Below, piece by piece: positions 1 through 7,003 of a stretch of DNA of 8,701 nt (position 1 is its first letter; the number at the start of each line of letters is the position of its first letter). The notes below the pieces were generated by a model that did not search any database, was not told the origin of the DNA, and saw only the letters and a list, made by a program, of their open reading frames with translations. Made by a program: the position numbers and the translations under genes. This DNA is from an uncultured Flammeovirgaceae bacterium (GTDB lineage: Bacteria > Bacteroidota > Bacteroidia > Cytophagales > Cyclobacteriaceae), in assembly GCA_946480685.1 (NCBI GenBank), contig CAMLLI010000124.1:1-8701 (forward strand), given 5' to 3'.

Positions 1-1671
1 ATTATCGTGGAAGGACTGGGGCGTGATTATACCGGACCCGATGCTAAATATGGAGGCTTCACTCCTTTTCTTGATTCACTTTCACAACGGAGCCTCTACT
101 GGTCGAACGCCATGAGCAATGCCGGGCGCACCTTTGGAGCACTGCCGAGTATATTGGGGTCGCTCCCCTATGGGCACACCGGCTTCATGAGCTATGGAAC
201 AGCCATGCCCGATCATCAGACGCTTATCAGTCTGTTAAAATCGCATGGCTATCAATCGAGTTTCTTTTACGGGGGCAATCCTAATTTTGACAACCAGGAT
301 ATATTCCTGGAATACCAGGGCATCAACCATCTCATTGATGAAAGTAAATTTCCGGTATCGTACCGGCAAAAGAAGAATACGTCTTCGTGGGGTTTTTCGG
401 ATGGCGAAGTATTTTCTTTCGCAGCCTCCACATTGGACAATGTGAAATCTCCACGATTGGACATTTACCTGACGCTTACAACGCACGAACCATTTATTGC
501 TCCGGACTCTATATTTAATACGCGCGTGGCGGAACAATTGGACAAGCTCTCACCCGGCATCCGCGAAGAAATACAAACGCACAAAGGAATTTTTGCGTGC
601 CTGTTGTATACCGACCAGGCTATACGCAATCTCATGCAGTACTATGCGAAGCGCGCAGACTTTGCTAATACTATTTTTATTATCACGGGTGATCACCGCC
701 TCATACCGATGCCACCGGATAACAAGATCAAACGCTTCCATGTACCGCTAATCGTGTATTCACCACTTCTCAAACAATCACAAACCTTTGCTTCGCTCGC
801 GGTACATTCCAACATTACACCAACGTTGTTAAATCATCTCGCATCTCAATATACACTACATTTTCCTGCAGAGATGCCGTTTATATCCGGTCCATTGTCA
901 TTGGACACTGCCTTTAGCAGCAACCTTGATCTCGCGTTGATCCGGAATAAAAATGAGATCCGGGAATATGTACAGGGTACTTACTTTTTATCGGACAACC
1001 GGCTATACACCATTCAACCCGGACTTGAACTTGAATCCGCGGAAGACAATTCAACCAAGAAAACACTTGCCGAAAAACTGAAACGCTTTAAGATAAACAG
1101 TGCTTTTGCCTGCGACAACAACCGTGTGGACAAACGTGCCTCGCCATCCAAACCGGTGATGTTTACCTTTACCAGCCGCGAACACCAGCTCCTCGAAGAT
1201 GTACATATAAAATCCCTGGCCCCGGATGAGCAATATTCCAAAGCGCGTGAACTGGCATTTCAGAAAGCATATCAGCAGAGTCGTGCTATATTAAAGTACT
1301 GTCTCAATAAAAGCCCCAATTACCATGATGCGCGTGTTTTGCTGGCACGAACCTACGCATGGGCGGGGCAGTATGATAGCGCCAAACTATACCTGCAGCA
1401 AACACTCAACCGAAATCCAGCCTATGCCGATGCTTATGTAGCGTGGAGTGATTTGGCATACTGGCAGGGGCACACGCAGCTGATGAAACAGATTATAGCG
1501 AAGGGTCTTCGGGCGGATAGCGGTAACGTTGATTTACTCGCCCGCCGGGCGCGCACGCTCTTTCATGAAGACAAGACGGATTCTGCGCGCGTACTTCTAA
1601 ATATAGTATTGAGCCGGGATCCTGAACAGGAAATTGCCCGTGATCTGAAGCTTAAACTCAAGCAACCGTAA
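1..1671 (+). CDS. LTA synthase/sulfatase-fold transferase with C-terminal TPR tail (5' partial)
   Basis: This reading frame is open from the first base, so its start and any N-terminal membrane helices lie outside the window. The visible part has the alkaline-phosphatase-superfamily fold of LTA synthases and sulfatases. An early VEGLG motif supplies a metal-binding Glu (codon 10-12). A GRTFG motif has the likely nucleophile Thr (codon 130-132), followed by LPSILGSLP. TTHEPF supplies a His (codon 484-486), and TGDHR has the Asp-His metal pair (codons 691-696). Members transfer phosphoglycerol, phosphoethanolamine or similar groups onto glycans, or cleave sulfate esters; the exact substrate cannot be read here. 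From about base 1243 to the end the protein changes to TPR-like helices (SPNYHDA, LARTYAWAG), an unusual tail for this family. This tail is about 45% identical to the TPRs of the next gene. The stop is four bases before that gene's ATG, so the two are very likely co-transcribed and translationally coupled. The fold is secure; the donor and acceptor are unknown. Confidence 0.85.
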   Translation: MIVEGLGRDYTGPDAKYGGFTPFLDSLSQRSLYWSNAMSNAGRTFGALPSILGSLPYGHTGFMSYGTAMPDHQTLISLLKSHGYQSSFFYGGNPNFDNQDIFLEYQGINHLIDESKFPVSYRQKKNTSSWGFSDGEVFSFAASTLDNVKSPRLDIYLTLTTHEPFIAPDSIFNTRVAEQLDKLSPGIREEIQTHKGIFACLLYTDQAIRNLMQYYAKRADFANTIFIITGDHRLIPMPPDNKIKRFHVPLIVYSPLLKQSQTFASLAVHSNITPTLLNHLASQYTLHFPAEMPFISGPLSLDTAFSSNLDLALIRNKNEIREYVQGTYFLSDNRLYTIQPGLELESAEDNSTKKTLAEKLKRFKINSAFACDNNRVDKRASPSKPVMFTFTSREHQLLEDVHIKSLAPDEQYSKARELAFQKAYQQSRAILKYCLNKSPNYHDARVLLARTYAWAGQYDSAKLYLQQTLNRNPAYADAYVAWSDLAYWQGHTQLMKQIIAKGLRADSGNVDLLARRARTLFHEDKTDSARVLLNIVLSRDPEQEIARDLKLKLKQP

Positions 1672-1675
1672 TTGT

Positions 1676-2947
1676 ATGATTTCTCTGCTACGACACTATA
1701 GTATCGCATTTTTGCTGATCGTGAGTATAATTACAGTGGGTCATGGTCAGGACTGGAAGGCATTGGGCGTGGACGAACTTTTTCAGCGCGCGCGCGAAAC
1801 TGCCTTTGCCGGTAAACGTGAAGAAGCCCGGGCAATGCTACTCACTATATTAGAGCGCAGCCCCGACTATACGGATGTGCGTATATTTCTGGCGCGCACC
1901 TACGCGTGGGATGGTATGCGTGCACAGGCCCGTAAAGAGTTACAAGCGGTGCTCGCACAATCACCCCAACATGAAGATGCGCTCAATGCGCTGGTAGATG
2001 TGGAAATGTGGGACGACCAGTTTGCGTACGGCCTTACCGTTGTAAACACGGCACTCTCCTACTATCCCAACTCCGAAGACCTCCTCTATAAAAAAGCCAG
2101 CATCTTGCATTCACTCAACCGGCCCGATGAAGCCGTAGTTGTACTGAACCAGCTTCTCACCATTAATCCGTCCCATGAAAAAGGTATTTCTTTACTGGAC
2201 GATCTGCGCAAAGCACGCATGAAATATACCGCAGGTGTCTCATACGACCTGGACCTGTTCAGTCGCACGTTTAGCCCGGCACATTCGCTGGCAGCCCAGC
2301 TTGCACGCGCCAATCCGTGGGGATCATCGATCCTTCGTCTCAATTACGCACACCGGTTCTCCTCGAACGGCTTTCAACCGGAAATTGACCTATATCCACG
2401 CATTGCCGATGGTATATATGCGTACCTGAACTATGGCTACTCCGAAAGTGATCTTTTTCCGCAGCACCGGGTCGGGGCCGAGCTATTTTCAAAATTGCCG
2501 GCCAGCCTGGAAGCATCTGCCGGTATACGCTATCTATACTTTGGCAGCACGAGCAAGGTAACGATCTATACCGGATCGATCGGCTGGTATTACAAGAGTT
2601 ACTGGTTCTCGCTTCGTCCCTATATTACTCCGGGCGAGCCGGGCACATCGTTCTCCACCAATCTTACCGTAAGACGTTACTTTAAAGATGCTGATAACTA
2701 TATCGGACTAACCGGTGGTTACGGTTTTTCCCCGGACGATCGCCGGATACAAAGTGCGGCAGGACTCAGCACGGACGGCATCTATATCCTCAAGTCCCAG
2801 CGTCTAGGGGTATCGTGGCAAAAGACACTCCAGCGAAATTTCATGCTGAACACCAGTCTCGGAGCAGTACACCAGGAGCTTTCGTTCGATCAGGGTAAAT
2901 ATGTATGGATAACCAACATTGTGGTCGGCATGCGTAAACGCTTCTGA
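1676..2947 (+). CDS. YaiO-like outer membrane protein: TPR domain plus beta-barrel
   Basis: A 423-residue exported protein. Residues 1-25 form a signal peptide (basic start, hydrophobic run, cut near GHGQ). Residues about 33-180 are TPR-like repeats (ARETAF, SPDYTD, LARTYAWDG, and later PDEAVVVLNQLL). From about residue 185 the sequence turns into alternating aromatic/polar beta-strands rich in Tyr and Ser (YTAGVSYDLDLF, LRLNYAHRF, YAYLNYGYS). It ends in Phe, as expected for a barrel inserted by the BAM machinery. TPR followed by barrel is the architecture of YaiO-family proteins and resembles that of exopolysaccharide exporters such as PgaA. I infer a role in surface-glycan binding or export, working with the upstream transferase. 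The ATG at 1676 was chosen because it gives the signal peptide and sits four bases after the upstream stop. No strong Shine-Dalgarno sequence is seen. Family assignment is good; the transported or bound polymer is unknown. Confidence 0.85.
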   Translation: MISLLRHYSIAFLLIVSIITVGHGQDWKALGVDELFQRARETAFAGKREEARAMLLTILERSPDYTDVRIFLARTYAWDGMRAQARKELQAVLAQSPQHEDALNALVDVEMWDDQFAYGLTVVNTALSYYPNSEDLLYKKASILHSLNRPDEAVVVLNQLLTINPSHEKGISLLDDLRKARMKYTAGVSYDLDLFSRTFSPAHSLAAQLARANPWGSSILRLNYAHRFSSNGFQPEIDLYPRIADGIYAYLNYGYSESDLFPQHRVGAELFSKLPASLEASAGIRYLYFGSTSKVTIYTGSIGWYYKSYWFSLRPYITPGEPGTSFSTNLTVRRYFKDADNYIGLTGGYGFSPDDRRIQSAAGLSTDGIYILKSQRLGVSWQKTLQRNFMLNTSLGAVHQELSFDQGKYVWITNIVVGMRKRF

Positions 2948-3054
2948 AAATATATCCGAAAGGCTGCCACGTCCTTGTTTACAAAACTTTTTATAGCGCG
3001 CCCGAAATATGCCACGATGAGACACCGGTATACTACATTATTATGGAGGTACAT

Positions 3055-4719
3055 CTATAGCGCGCTGGTGTTATGCTGTCCAATAATTAGCACCCAGGGA
3101 TTATTATCGGGCGCAGTAAATATAGTATAAGCCTCCTTTATACTTCCCACATTTACAAATTCTCCAGTTTTGGGATTAAACCAGCGGTACGACATACCAA
3201 CCGGTAGTTGTTTTATTCCTATATCTCCCCCTGTCGGGAGGTATGTTATATAAAATATACCTTCTTTCGCCAGCAATGGTTTATTTCCATCGGTGAGGTC
3301 CCAACGCTTTTGCATGTCGGTATAATCGTAGCCTTGAAAAGCTTTGGACACGAGCCCTACATATTTACTTCCCTCGAGATCCAGTGCCTCTCGCCATGAT
3401 ACCGGTTGATCCGTCCATGTACCCCATCCCTGTTCATCGATCTTTACTTTCCACTGCCACAACCCTGCTGCGCCATATACTACACCCATCGTTCCGCCAT
3501 GCATCAGTTGTGTCCACGCCTCCTCACCTTGCCACCAGCCGAGTCCAAATTTACCGCCACCCATGCCTTCGTAGGTAGGCTCTCCGTTGAGTACAGCTTT
3601 CACTGGTATATTCTGATACATCTGTTCCACTTTATAGGTAATATGCTTCCCATCATGTCCTGTTTGTGCCCATTGAAAGTCGAGCCACGGCTCTGCCTGG
3701 TGCGAGCGATTATAGTGAAAGCACTTCGAGCTGTCGCCCTGTGCCCAGGGTGCGAGGTAATTATCAGCCGGATTATAGTGTATACCGGTAGGTTGCGCGT
3801 AGCAGTCCCATTGTTCTATAGCTTCACCGGCCGGTTTTATAGCAGGATCAAGTCCTGTCCCATCCGCGCTTACGAGCCAGCATGCCGGCATACTTCCATA
3901 ACGCGCGATGAGGTATCGGCAATACCGAATATACTCTTCCGGAACAGCTGTAGTGCCCGCTACGGTCTTGCCTTTCCATCCGAAACCATGAAACACGGGC
4001 TGGTATACCGGCACTATACCGTGCGCGATGAGTATATTCATCAGCGAGTCTACATATTGAAAATAGTCGGGCTTGAGTATATTCAGGTGTCCTTCGGGCA
4101 GATCTTCAAAGGCCCGGTCGAATCCAAATATACTATCTCGGGCCTCGGGTCCTTCGGCATAGCGATCGGGCTGAACACTCATCAGCAGTGCCATATTATA
4201 CCCTTTTTGTTGACGATCCTTCGCATATAGGTTAACTTGTTCTATAGTGGCGCGGAACGGAATGCCCCACGGAGTATCGGCCGTTACGAGAAAAGGTGTA
4301 CCATCCTGATGTACTATATTTCTCTTTTGAGGCGACATTCGGAGCAAACCGTGTTTCAACAGGGTATTGGAGCCGGTATATACTACAGATTTCAGTTCTC
4401 CATGCTGGTCTGCTAAACCTTTATCTGCTACGGATGCGTGTGTGCTCCACGTCCACACACTACCTGTATCCGGCGGAGTAAACCTAATTTTCCATTTGTT
4501 ACCTCCGTCCCAAAAGGCCGGACGCACCAGTGAGTCACCTTTATCGTTCACGAAGGTGGCCGCTATAGCTATATCGATGTAAGGATTTTGGTATATATTG
4601 ACTGCTTCGAGAGTAATTTCGTGCGTTGTCCACTGCTGAACACGGGGTATAGCTTGCTTTTTGGGACTACATTGGACAAAAATTATATATAGTATGGCTG
4701 CTACGGCATAATTTTTCAT
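3055..4719 (-). CDS. DUF5060/DUF4038 apiosidase-like glycosidase lipoprotein
   Basis: A 554-residue predicted lipoprotein. A short hydrophobic N-terminus ends in IIFVQC, making Cys17 the likely lipidated residue, although Gln at -1 is atypical. No acidic surface-export signal follows the Cys (SPKKQ), which hints at a periplasm-facing anchor. Residues about 30-115 look like the DUF5060 beta-sandwich (FWDGGNKWKIRF, PPDTGSVWTW). Residues about 125-440 look like the DUF4038 TIM barrel (DGTPFLVTADTPWG, KGYNMALLMSVQPDR). Residues about 450-548 look like the C-terminal beta domain often called putative collagen-binding (YRWFNPKTGEF, PWVLII). Asp286 (VSADG) and Glu380 (VLNGEP) are the natural candidates for the acid/base and nucleophile, by analogy with GH140 apiosidases. 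The likely role is hydrolysis of a plant side-chain sugar such as apiose in pectin, but DUF4038 proteins vary and the substrate is unproven. It is divergent from the small HTH gene and shares its regulatory gap. Its sequence is exceptionally rich in TATA tetranucleotides. Confidence 0.85.
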   Translation of the reverse strand: MKNYAVAAILYIIFVQCSPKKQAIPRVQQWTTHEITLEAVNIYQNPYIDIAIAATFVNDKGDSLVRPAFWDGGNKWKIRFTPPDTGSVWTWSTHASVADKGLADQHGELKSVVYTGSNTLLKHGLLRMSPQKRNIVHQDGTPFLVTADTPWGIPFRATIEQVNLYAKDRQQKGYNMALLMSVQPDRYAEGPEARDSIFGFDRAFEDLPEGHLNILKPDYFQYVDSLMNILIAHGIVPVYQPVFHGFGWKGKTVAGTTAVPEEYIRYCRYLIARYGSMPACWLVSADGTGLDPAIKPAGEAIEQWDCYAQPTGIHYNPADNYLAPWAQGDSSKCFHYNRSHQAEPWLDFQWAQTGHDGKHITYKVEQMYQNIPVKAVLNGEPTYEGMGGGKFGLGWWQGEEAWTQLMHGGTMGVVYGAAGLWQWKVKIDEQGWGTWTDQPVSWREALDLEGSKYVGLVSKAFQGYDYTDMQKRWDLTDGNKPLLAKEGIFYITYLPTGGDIGIKQLPVGMSYRWFNPKTGEFVNVGSIKEAYTIFTAPDNNPWVLIIGQHNTSAL

Positions 4720-4746
4720 ATATATTGAATTATATAGCTGAATTTA

Positions 4747-4789
4747 GGTATAATCTTTACGAGAAAAGTGTAATCTTTGTAAAGATTTA
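4747..4789. promoter_or_regulatory. Candidate operator: two phased direct half-sites plus one inverted
   Basis: TAATCTTT occurs at 4751-4758 and again at 4771-4778, exactly 20 bp (two helical turns) apart. Ten of twelve bases match when the two preceding GT bases are included. The second copy pairs with AAAGATT at 4781-4787, giving the perfect dyad AATCTTT-GT-AAAGATT. Three half-sites on one helix face, 30-70 bp upstream of the DUF4038 start codon and on the shared side of a divergent gene pair, is a classic operator layout. The binding protein is unknown; the adjacent small HTH protein or a distant sugar regulator are both possible. The pattern is read directly from the sequence; the function is inferred. 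Confidence 0.45.
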
Positions 4790-4802
4790 CTATAGGACAG
4801 TA

Positions 4803-4865
4803 AGACTTTATCGGGCATAATTATTTCATTCCAATACAAATCCGTATAATTGCACCATAAAGTCT
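4803..4865. repeat. Long imperfect inverted repeat upstream of the small HTH gene
   Basis: The arm AGACTTTAT (4803-4811) is a perfect 9-bp inverted match to ATAAAGTCT (4857-4865). Going inward, G4813-C4855, GCA/TGC (4815-4817 with 4851-4853) and ATTAT/ATAAT (4820-4824 with 4846-4850) continue the pairing. This makes 18 pairs with two single mismatches and a two-base bulge (4818-4819), around a 21-base loop. It ends 37 bp before the ATG at 4903. If transcribed it would be a leader hairpin; if the promoter lies in its right arm (TATAATTG, 4845-4852) it acts as DNA, for example as a looping or dimeric binding site. Confidence 0.5.
4845..4852 (+). promoter_or_regulatory. Possible -7 promoter element (TATAATTG) for the small HTH gene
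   Basis: TATAATTG matches five of the six fixed positions of the Bacteroidota -7 consensus TAnnTTTG and also contains a perfect TATAAT. A start near 4858 would give a leader of about 45 bases. No TTG-type -33 element is visible at the right distance, so this is a weak call. It overlaps the right arm of the inverted repeat, so whatever binds the repeat would be placed to control it. Confidence 0.25.
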
Positions 4866-4902
4866 AATTATTTAAACTATTTTCTAACTTAAAACCAGAA
4901 AC

Positions 4903-5094
4903 ATGGCAAAGAAAAAACTCCCAGAAAACCACGGTAAACTTGTTACCAAGAAAGAACTTGCTGAGATCAAGAAGCTTGTTAAAGACGGTAACAACTCTAC
5001 TCAAGTAGCAAAGAAAGTAGGCCGTACATTAGGTTCACTCAGAAAGATTGCGTTTGACAACAGCATATCTCTCCGAGTAAAAAAAGCTAAATGA
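4903..5094 (+). CDS. Small basic HTH (SANT/GcrA-like) protein, 63 aa
   Basis: A 63-residue, Lys-rich protein beginning MAKKKLPENHG. Residues about 16-57 fit a compact three-helix DNA-binding fold. Helix one is KELAEIKKLVKDG; then NNSTQVAKKVGRTLGSLRK gives the turn and recognition helix, closing with ISLRVKK. I recognise the pattern IA-x-x-LGRT-x-GA-(I/V)R-x-K...GISL from small SANT/GcrA-like proteins common in bacteria, in which this part serves as a helix-turn-helix. No sensor or enzymatic domain is present, so it may be a nucleoid-type binder, a local regulator or a subunit. The A-rich leader without Shine-Dalgarno is normal for Bacteroidota. It stands alone: divergent from the glycosidase gene and followed by a long untranslated region. 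The low-complexity Lys codons (AAA/AAG) and the fold-consistent residues support a real gene. Targets are unknown. Confidence 0.75.
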   Translation: MAKKKLPENHGKLVTKKELAEIKKLVKDGNNSTQVAKKVGRTLGSLRKIAFDNSISLRVKKAK

Positions 5095-5156
5095 TCGTTG
5101 ATTTAGTATAAATCAGATCTGTTCTTATTATTTTTTAAAATAGTAAGTAAGCAGTT

Positions 5157-5192
5157 TGTAGCCCTACAATGGTTCGCCAACGTAGGGCTATA
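5157..5192 (+). other. Stable RNA-type hairpin with UUCG tetraloop
   Basis: TAGCCCTAC (5159-5167) pairs perfectly with GTAGGGCTA (5182-5190), and two more pairs are possible outside (one G-U). Inside, after a 2x2 internal loop (AA/AC), TGG and CCA close a TTCG tetraloop at 5173-5176. A nine-pair GC-rich stem plus an exceptionally stable tetraloop is typical of folded RNA: a 3'-UTR stabiliser, a terminator stem or part of a small RNA. No T-run follows directly, so a simple intrinsic terminator is unlikely. It lies about 60 bases after the small HTH gene's stop codon and would be in its transcript. Confidence 0.55.
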
Positions 5193-5224
5193 CGGCCGCT
5201 TACCAATCACCAAAGAGGTATCGC

Positions 5225-5246
5225 GCAGAGCTCATCTGCATTTTTT
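5225..5246 (+). terminator. Weak intrinsic terminator candidate
   Basis: GCAGA (5225-5229) and TCTGC (5235-5239) form a five-pair stem with a five-base loop. They are followed by one A and a run of six T (5241-5246). The stem is short but the T-run is clean, so this is the best place for the small HTH transcript to end. It would give a message with a roughly 150-base 3' untranslated region containing the UUCG hairpin. Confidence 0.4.
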
Positions 5247-5260
5247 AAACTACATACACG

Positions 5261-5441
5261 CTATACTTCGTCCCTGTATTTCCACACTACACTTCCCTTG
5301 ATGAGCATCGGTACCTTCGGGTCAGGCATACTATAGCTATAGGGATAAGCGGTAAATATACCGTCTGAACTGAGCTATCATCGTATGAACAGCGGCAGAC
5401 GCCAGCTGCAGGAGATACTATTTTCCAAAGTTACTCTTCAT
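5261..5441 (-). pseudogene. Possible decayed small reading frame (minus strand)
   Basis: On the minus strand, the frame ending with TAG at 5261-5263 is open back to 5374. It encodes a peptide of protein-like composition that ends IKGSVVWKYRDEV and contains DGIFTAYPYSYS. It also shows the Ile-ATA and TAT-AG codon style of the neighbouring genes. Another frame upstream starts with ATG at 5439-5441 (MKSNFGK), meets a TAG, then continues as a hydrophobic YLLQLASAAVHTMIA stretch resembling a signal peptide. One frameshift plus one nonsense codon would link them into a protein of about 60 residues. This could be the remnant of a small exported protein, a 22-residue small protein starting at 5329, or chance. 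I know no homologue. Confidence 0.25.
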
Positions 5442-5473
5442 TCGAGCCACCTGCTATAGGAAGGTTCATAGGT

Positions 5474-5499
5474 ATTAGAATGCTCTAATCTGTGCTAAT
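5474..5499. promoter_or_regulatory. Operator-like dyad upstream of the sugar transporter
   Basis: ATTAGA-ATGC-TCTAAT (5474-5489) is a perfect 6-4-6 dyad. The half-site CTAAT at 5485-5489 recurs at 5495-5499, one helical turn away. It lies about 100 bp upstream of the transporter start codon, a reasonable position for a carbohydrate-responsive regulator. The regulator is not in the window. The dyad is seen directly; its use is inferred. Confidence 0.3.
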
Positions 5500-5591
5500 A
5501 GTGTATCATTTACACATTTTGTATTTCAGATTTCATTTTTTTTACAAATACAGAAGATGCAAATTGGCCGCTCATTTTATTTACAACCACT

Positions 5592-6989
5592 ATGGCGTCT
5601 ATCATTTCATCTACATCATCTTCCTCTTCGTCTCACGAAAAGGGAAATTATACTTTACCACTGATCATTCTTACCACGCTATTCTTCATGTGGGGCTTCA
5701 TTACCTGCATGAACGATATTCTTATACCTTATCTGCAAGGCATCTTTAAACTTACACCGGCACAAGCGGGATTTATACAATCGGCATTCTTTGGTGCATA
5801 CTTTTTTGTATCGCTGATCTACTTTCTGATCTCGATCAATTTAGGCGACCCGCTCGCGCGCATCGGCTATAAAAACGGCATCATCGTAGGGCTGATTACG
5901 GCAGCAGTGGGCTGCTGTCTCTTTTACCCGGCTGCTGAAATGAAAGTATATGGTATATTTCTCGTGGCGCTCTTCGTACTGGCCGGCGGTATTACCATTT
6001 TGCAAATGGCTGCCAACCCGTATGTATCGCTCCTGGGAAATCCGGACACGGCATCGAGTCGTCTTACACTGACGCAAGCATTCAACTCGTTTGGGACAAC
6101 CATCGCTCCCATCATCGGTGCCAAACTAATTTTCGAGAGTGTTGGCGGTAAAGAACACATGACGGCTGATGCTGTTAAGACACCCTATCTTTTTTTAGCC
6201 GGCACATTAGTCGTGTTGGCCGTAATTATAGGTTTATCGAAGCTCCCGAAATTTACCGGTGAGAAGATTGAGAAAGGTCTCGAAGTACTGAAGTTCTCGC
6301 ACCTCACGCTGGGCGTGATCGGTATATTTATGTATGTAGGTGGCGAGGTTGCTATCGGTAGTTACCTGGTTCGATACTTCGAAGAGCTCCGAGGTTTCAA
6401 TGAGACAACGGCCGCGCACTTTGTTGCCTACTACTGGGGCGGTGCCATGGCCGGACGTTTTATCGGTGCTATATCGTTGACCAACCGTAAGCAAAGTCAG
6501 AAGCTCGCGTTGATGGCACTCATTACACTCATTGCTGTATTCGCGATCTATATGATTACCGGCAGCGTGCAGACTGCACTTATCGTTTTGGGACTAATCG
6601 CCTTTAACTGTGTCGCATTTTTACTAGGTAAATCTGTACCGGCAAAGACACTCGCGGTATTTGCTATACTGGTGGTAGGACTTTTATTTACTACCGCGTT
6701 TGCTTCGGGTGAAGTAGCGATGTGGTCTGTGCTCGCGATCGGTTTGTTCAACTCCATTATGTTCCCGACTATCTTTACTCTGGCTATCCGTGATCTGGGT
6801 AAATATACCAGCCAGGGATCGTCACTGCTGGTGATGGCTATTGTAGGAGGCGCTGTGCTTACTCCGCTTACCGGAGTTATTGTCGAGGCGATCGGCAGCT
6901 ATCAGAAAGCATTTCTCTTCCCGATCGTTTGTTACCTTTTCATTTTCTATTACGGTGTGAAGGGATATGAGGTAAAGCGGAAAGCCTGA
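5592..6989 (+). CDS. Sugar MFS transporter, FucP/GluP type
   Basis: A 465-residue inner-membrane protein of the fucose/glucose-galactose branch of the major facilitator superfamily, importing a monosaccharide by ion symport. A Ser-rich cytoplasmic tail (residues 3-14) precedes the first helix with FFMWGFITCMNDILIPYL. Next come AGFIQSAFFGAYF, the family hallmark LQMAANPYVSLLG (about 137-149) and LTLTQAFNSFGTTIAP (about 158-173). The second half has FVAYYWGGAMAGR, SIMFPTIFTLAI and GGAVLTPLTG; about 12 hydrophobic segments are evident. Asp42 matches the essential Asp46 of E. coli FucP. The position matching FucP Glu135 is Gln138, as in many glucose/galactose-type relatives, so fucose should not be assumed. 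It is slightly longer than FucP (about 438 residues), with an extra hydrophobic stretch after FLLGKSVPAK. No co-directional neighbour follows; GH43 is convergent. The ATG at 5592 is the first start giving the full first helix. The exact sugar is unknown. Confidence 0.9.
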   Translation: MASIISSTSSSSSSHEKGNYTLPLIILTTLFFMWGFITCMNDILIPYLQGIFKLTPAQAGFIQSAFFGAYFFVSLIYFLISINLGDPLARIGYKNGIIVGLITAAVGCCLFYPAAEMKVYGIFLVALFVLAGGITILQMAANPYVSLLGNPDTASSRLTLTQAFNSFGTTIAPIIGAKLIFESVGGKEHMTADAVKTPYLFLAGTLVVLAVIIGLSKLPKFTGEKIEKGLEVLKFSHLTLGVIGIFMYVGGEVAIGSYLVRYFEELRGFNETTAAHFVAYYWGGAMAGRFIGAISLTNRKQSQKLALMALITLIAVFAIYMITGSVQTALIVLGLIAFNCVAFLLGKSVPAKTLAVFAILVVGLLFTTAFASGEVAMWSVLAIGLFNSIMFPTIFTLAIRDLGKYTSQGSSLLVMAIVGGAVLTPLTGVIVEAIGSYQKAFLFPIVCYLFIFYYGVKGYEVKRKA

Positions 6990-7003
6990 TGAATCGGTAT
7001 ACG

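Larger units (their letters stand above)
5095..5591. other. 497-bp gap without a secure gene
   Basis: The stretch between the small HTH gene and the transporter has no convincing intact gene. It begins with two AT-rich dyads: TGATTTA-GTA-TAAATCA at 5099-5115, and CTTATTATTTT with AAAATAGTAAG at 5124-5147. It continues with a GC-rich UUCG hairpin, a weak intrinsic terminator, a possible decayed minus-strand reading frame, the short dyad CGGTA-AATA-TACCG at 5350-5363, and an operator-like site before the transporter. TGTATTT (5520-5526) and AAATACA (5546-5552) also form a loose dyad close to the transporter start. No Bacteroidota -33/-7 pair stood out for the transporter. Confidence 0.6.

Noticed and set aside
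2973..2993. TTGT-TT-ACAA hairpin followed by a T-run after the YaiO-like gene
   Set aside because: A four-pair AT-rich stem with a two-base loop is too weak to call a terminator.
2992..3065. Direct repeat TATAGCGCGC at 2992-3001 and 3056-3065
   Set aside because: Ten bases only, in a genome already rich in TATA, with no mobile-element gene between the copies.
3406..4230. 274-codon open frame on the + strand inside the DUF4038 gene
   Set aside because: It lies entirely antisense to a clear enzyme gene, shows no domain-like sequence, is Cys- and His-rich in a scattered way, and is best explained as a shadow frame.
5157..5192. tRNA T-arm-like GGTTCG in the hairpin
   Set aside because: There is no acceptor stem, anticodon arm or CCA nearby, and the GGTTCG is the tetraloop of a simple hairpin.
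5492..5749. 85-codon + strand frame overlapping the transporter start
   Set aside because: It runs into the transporter in another frame, is rich in His/Tyr/Phe from AT-rich sequence, and has no recognisable motif.
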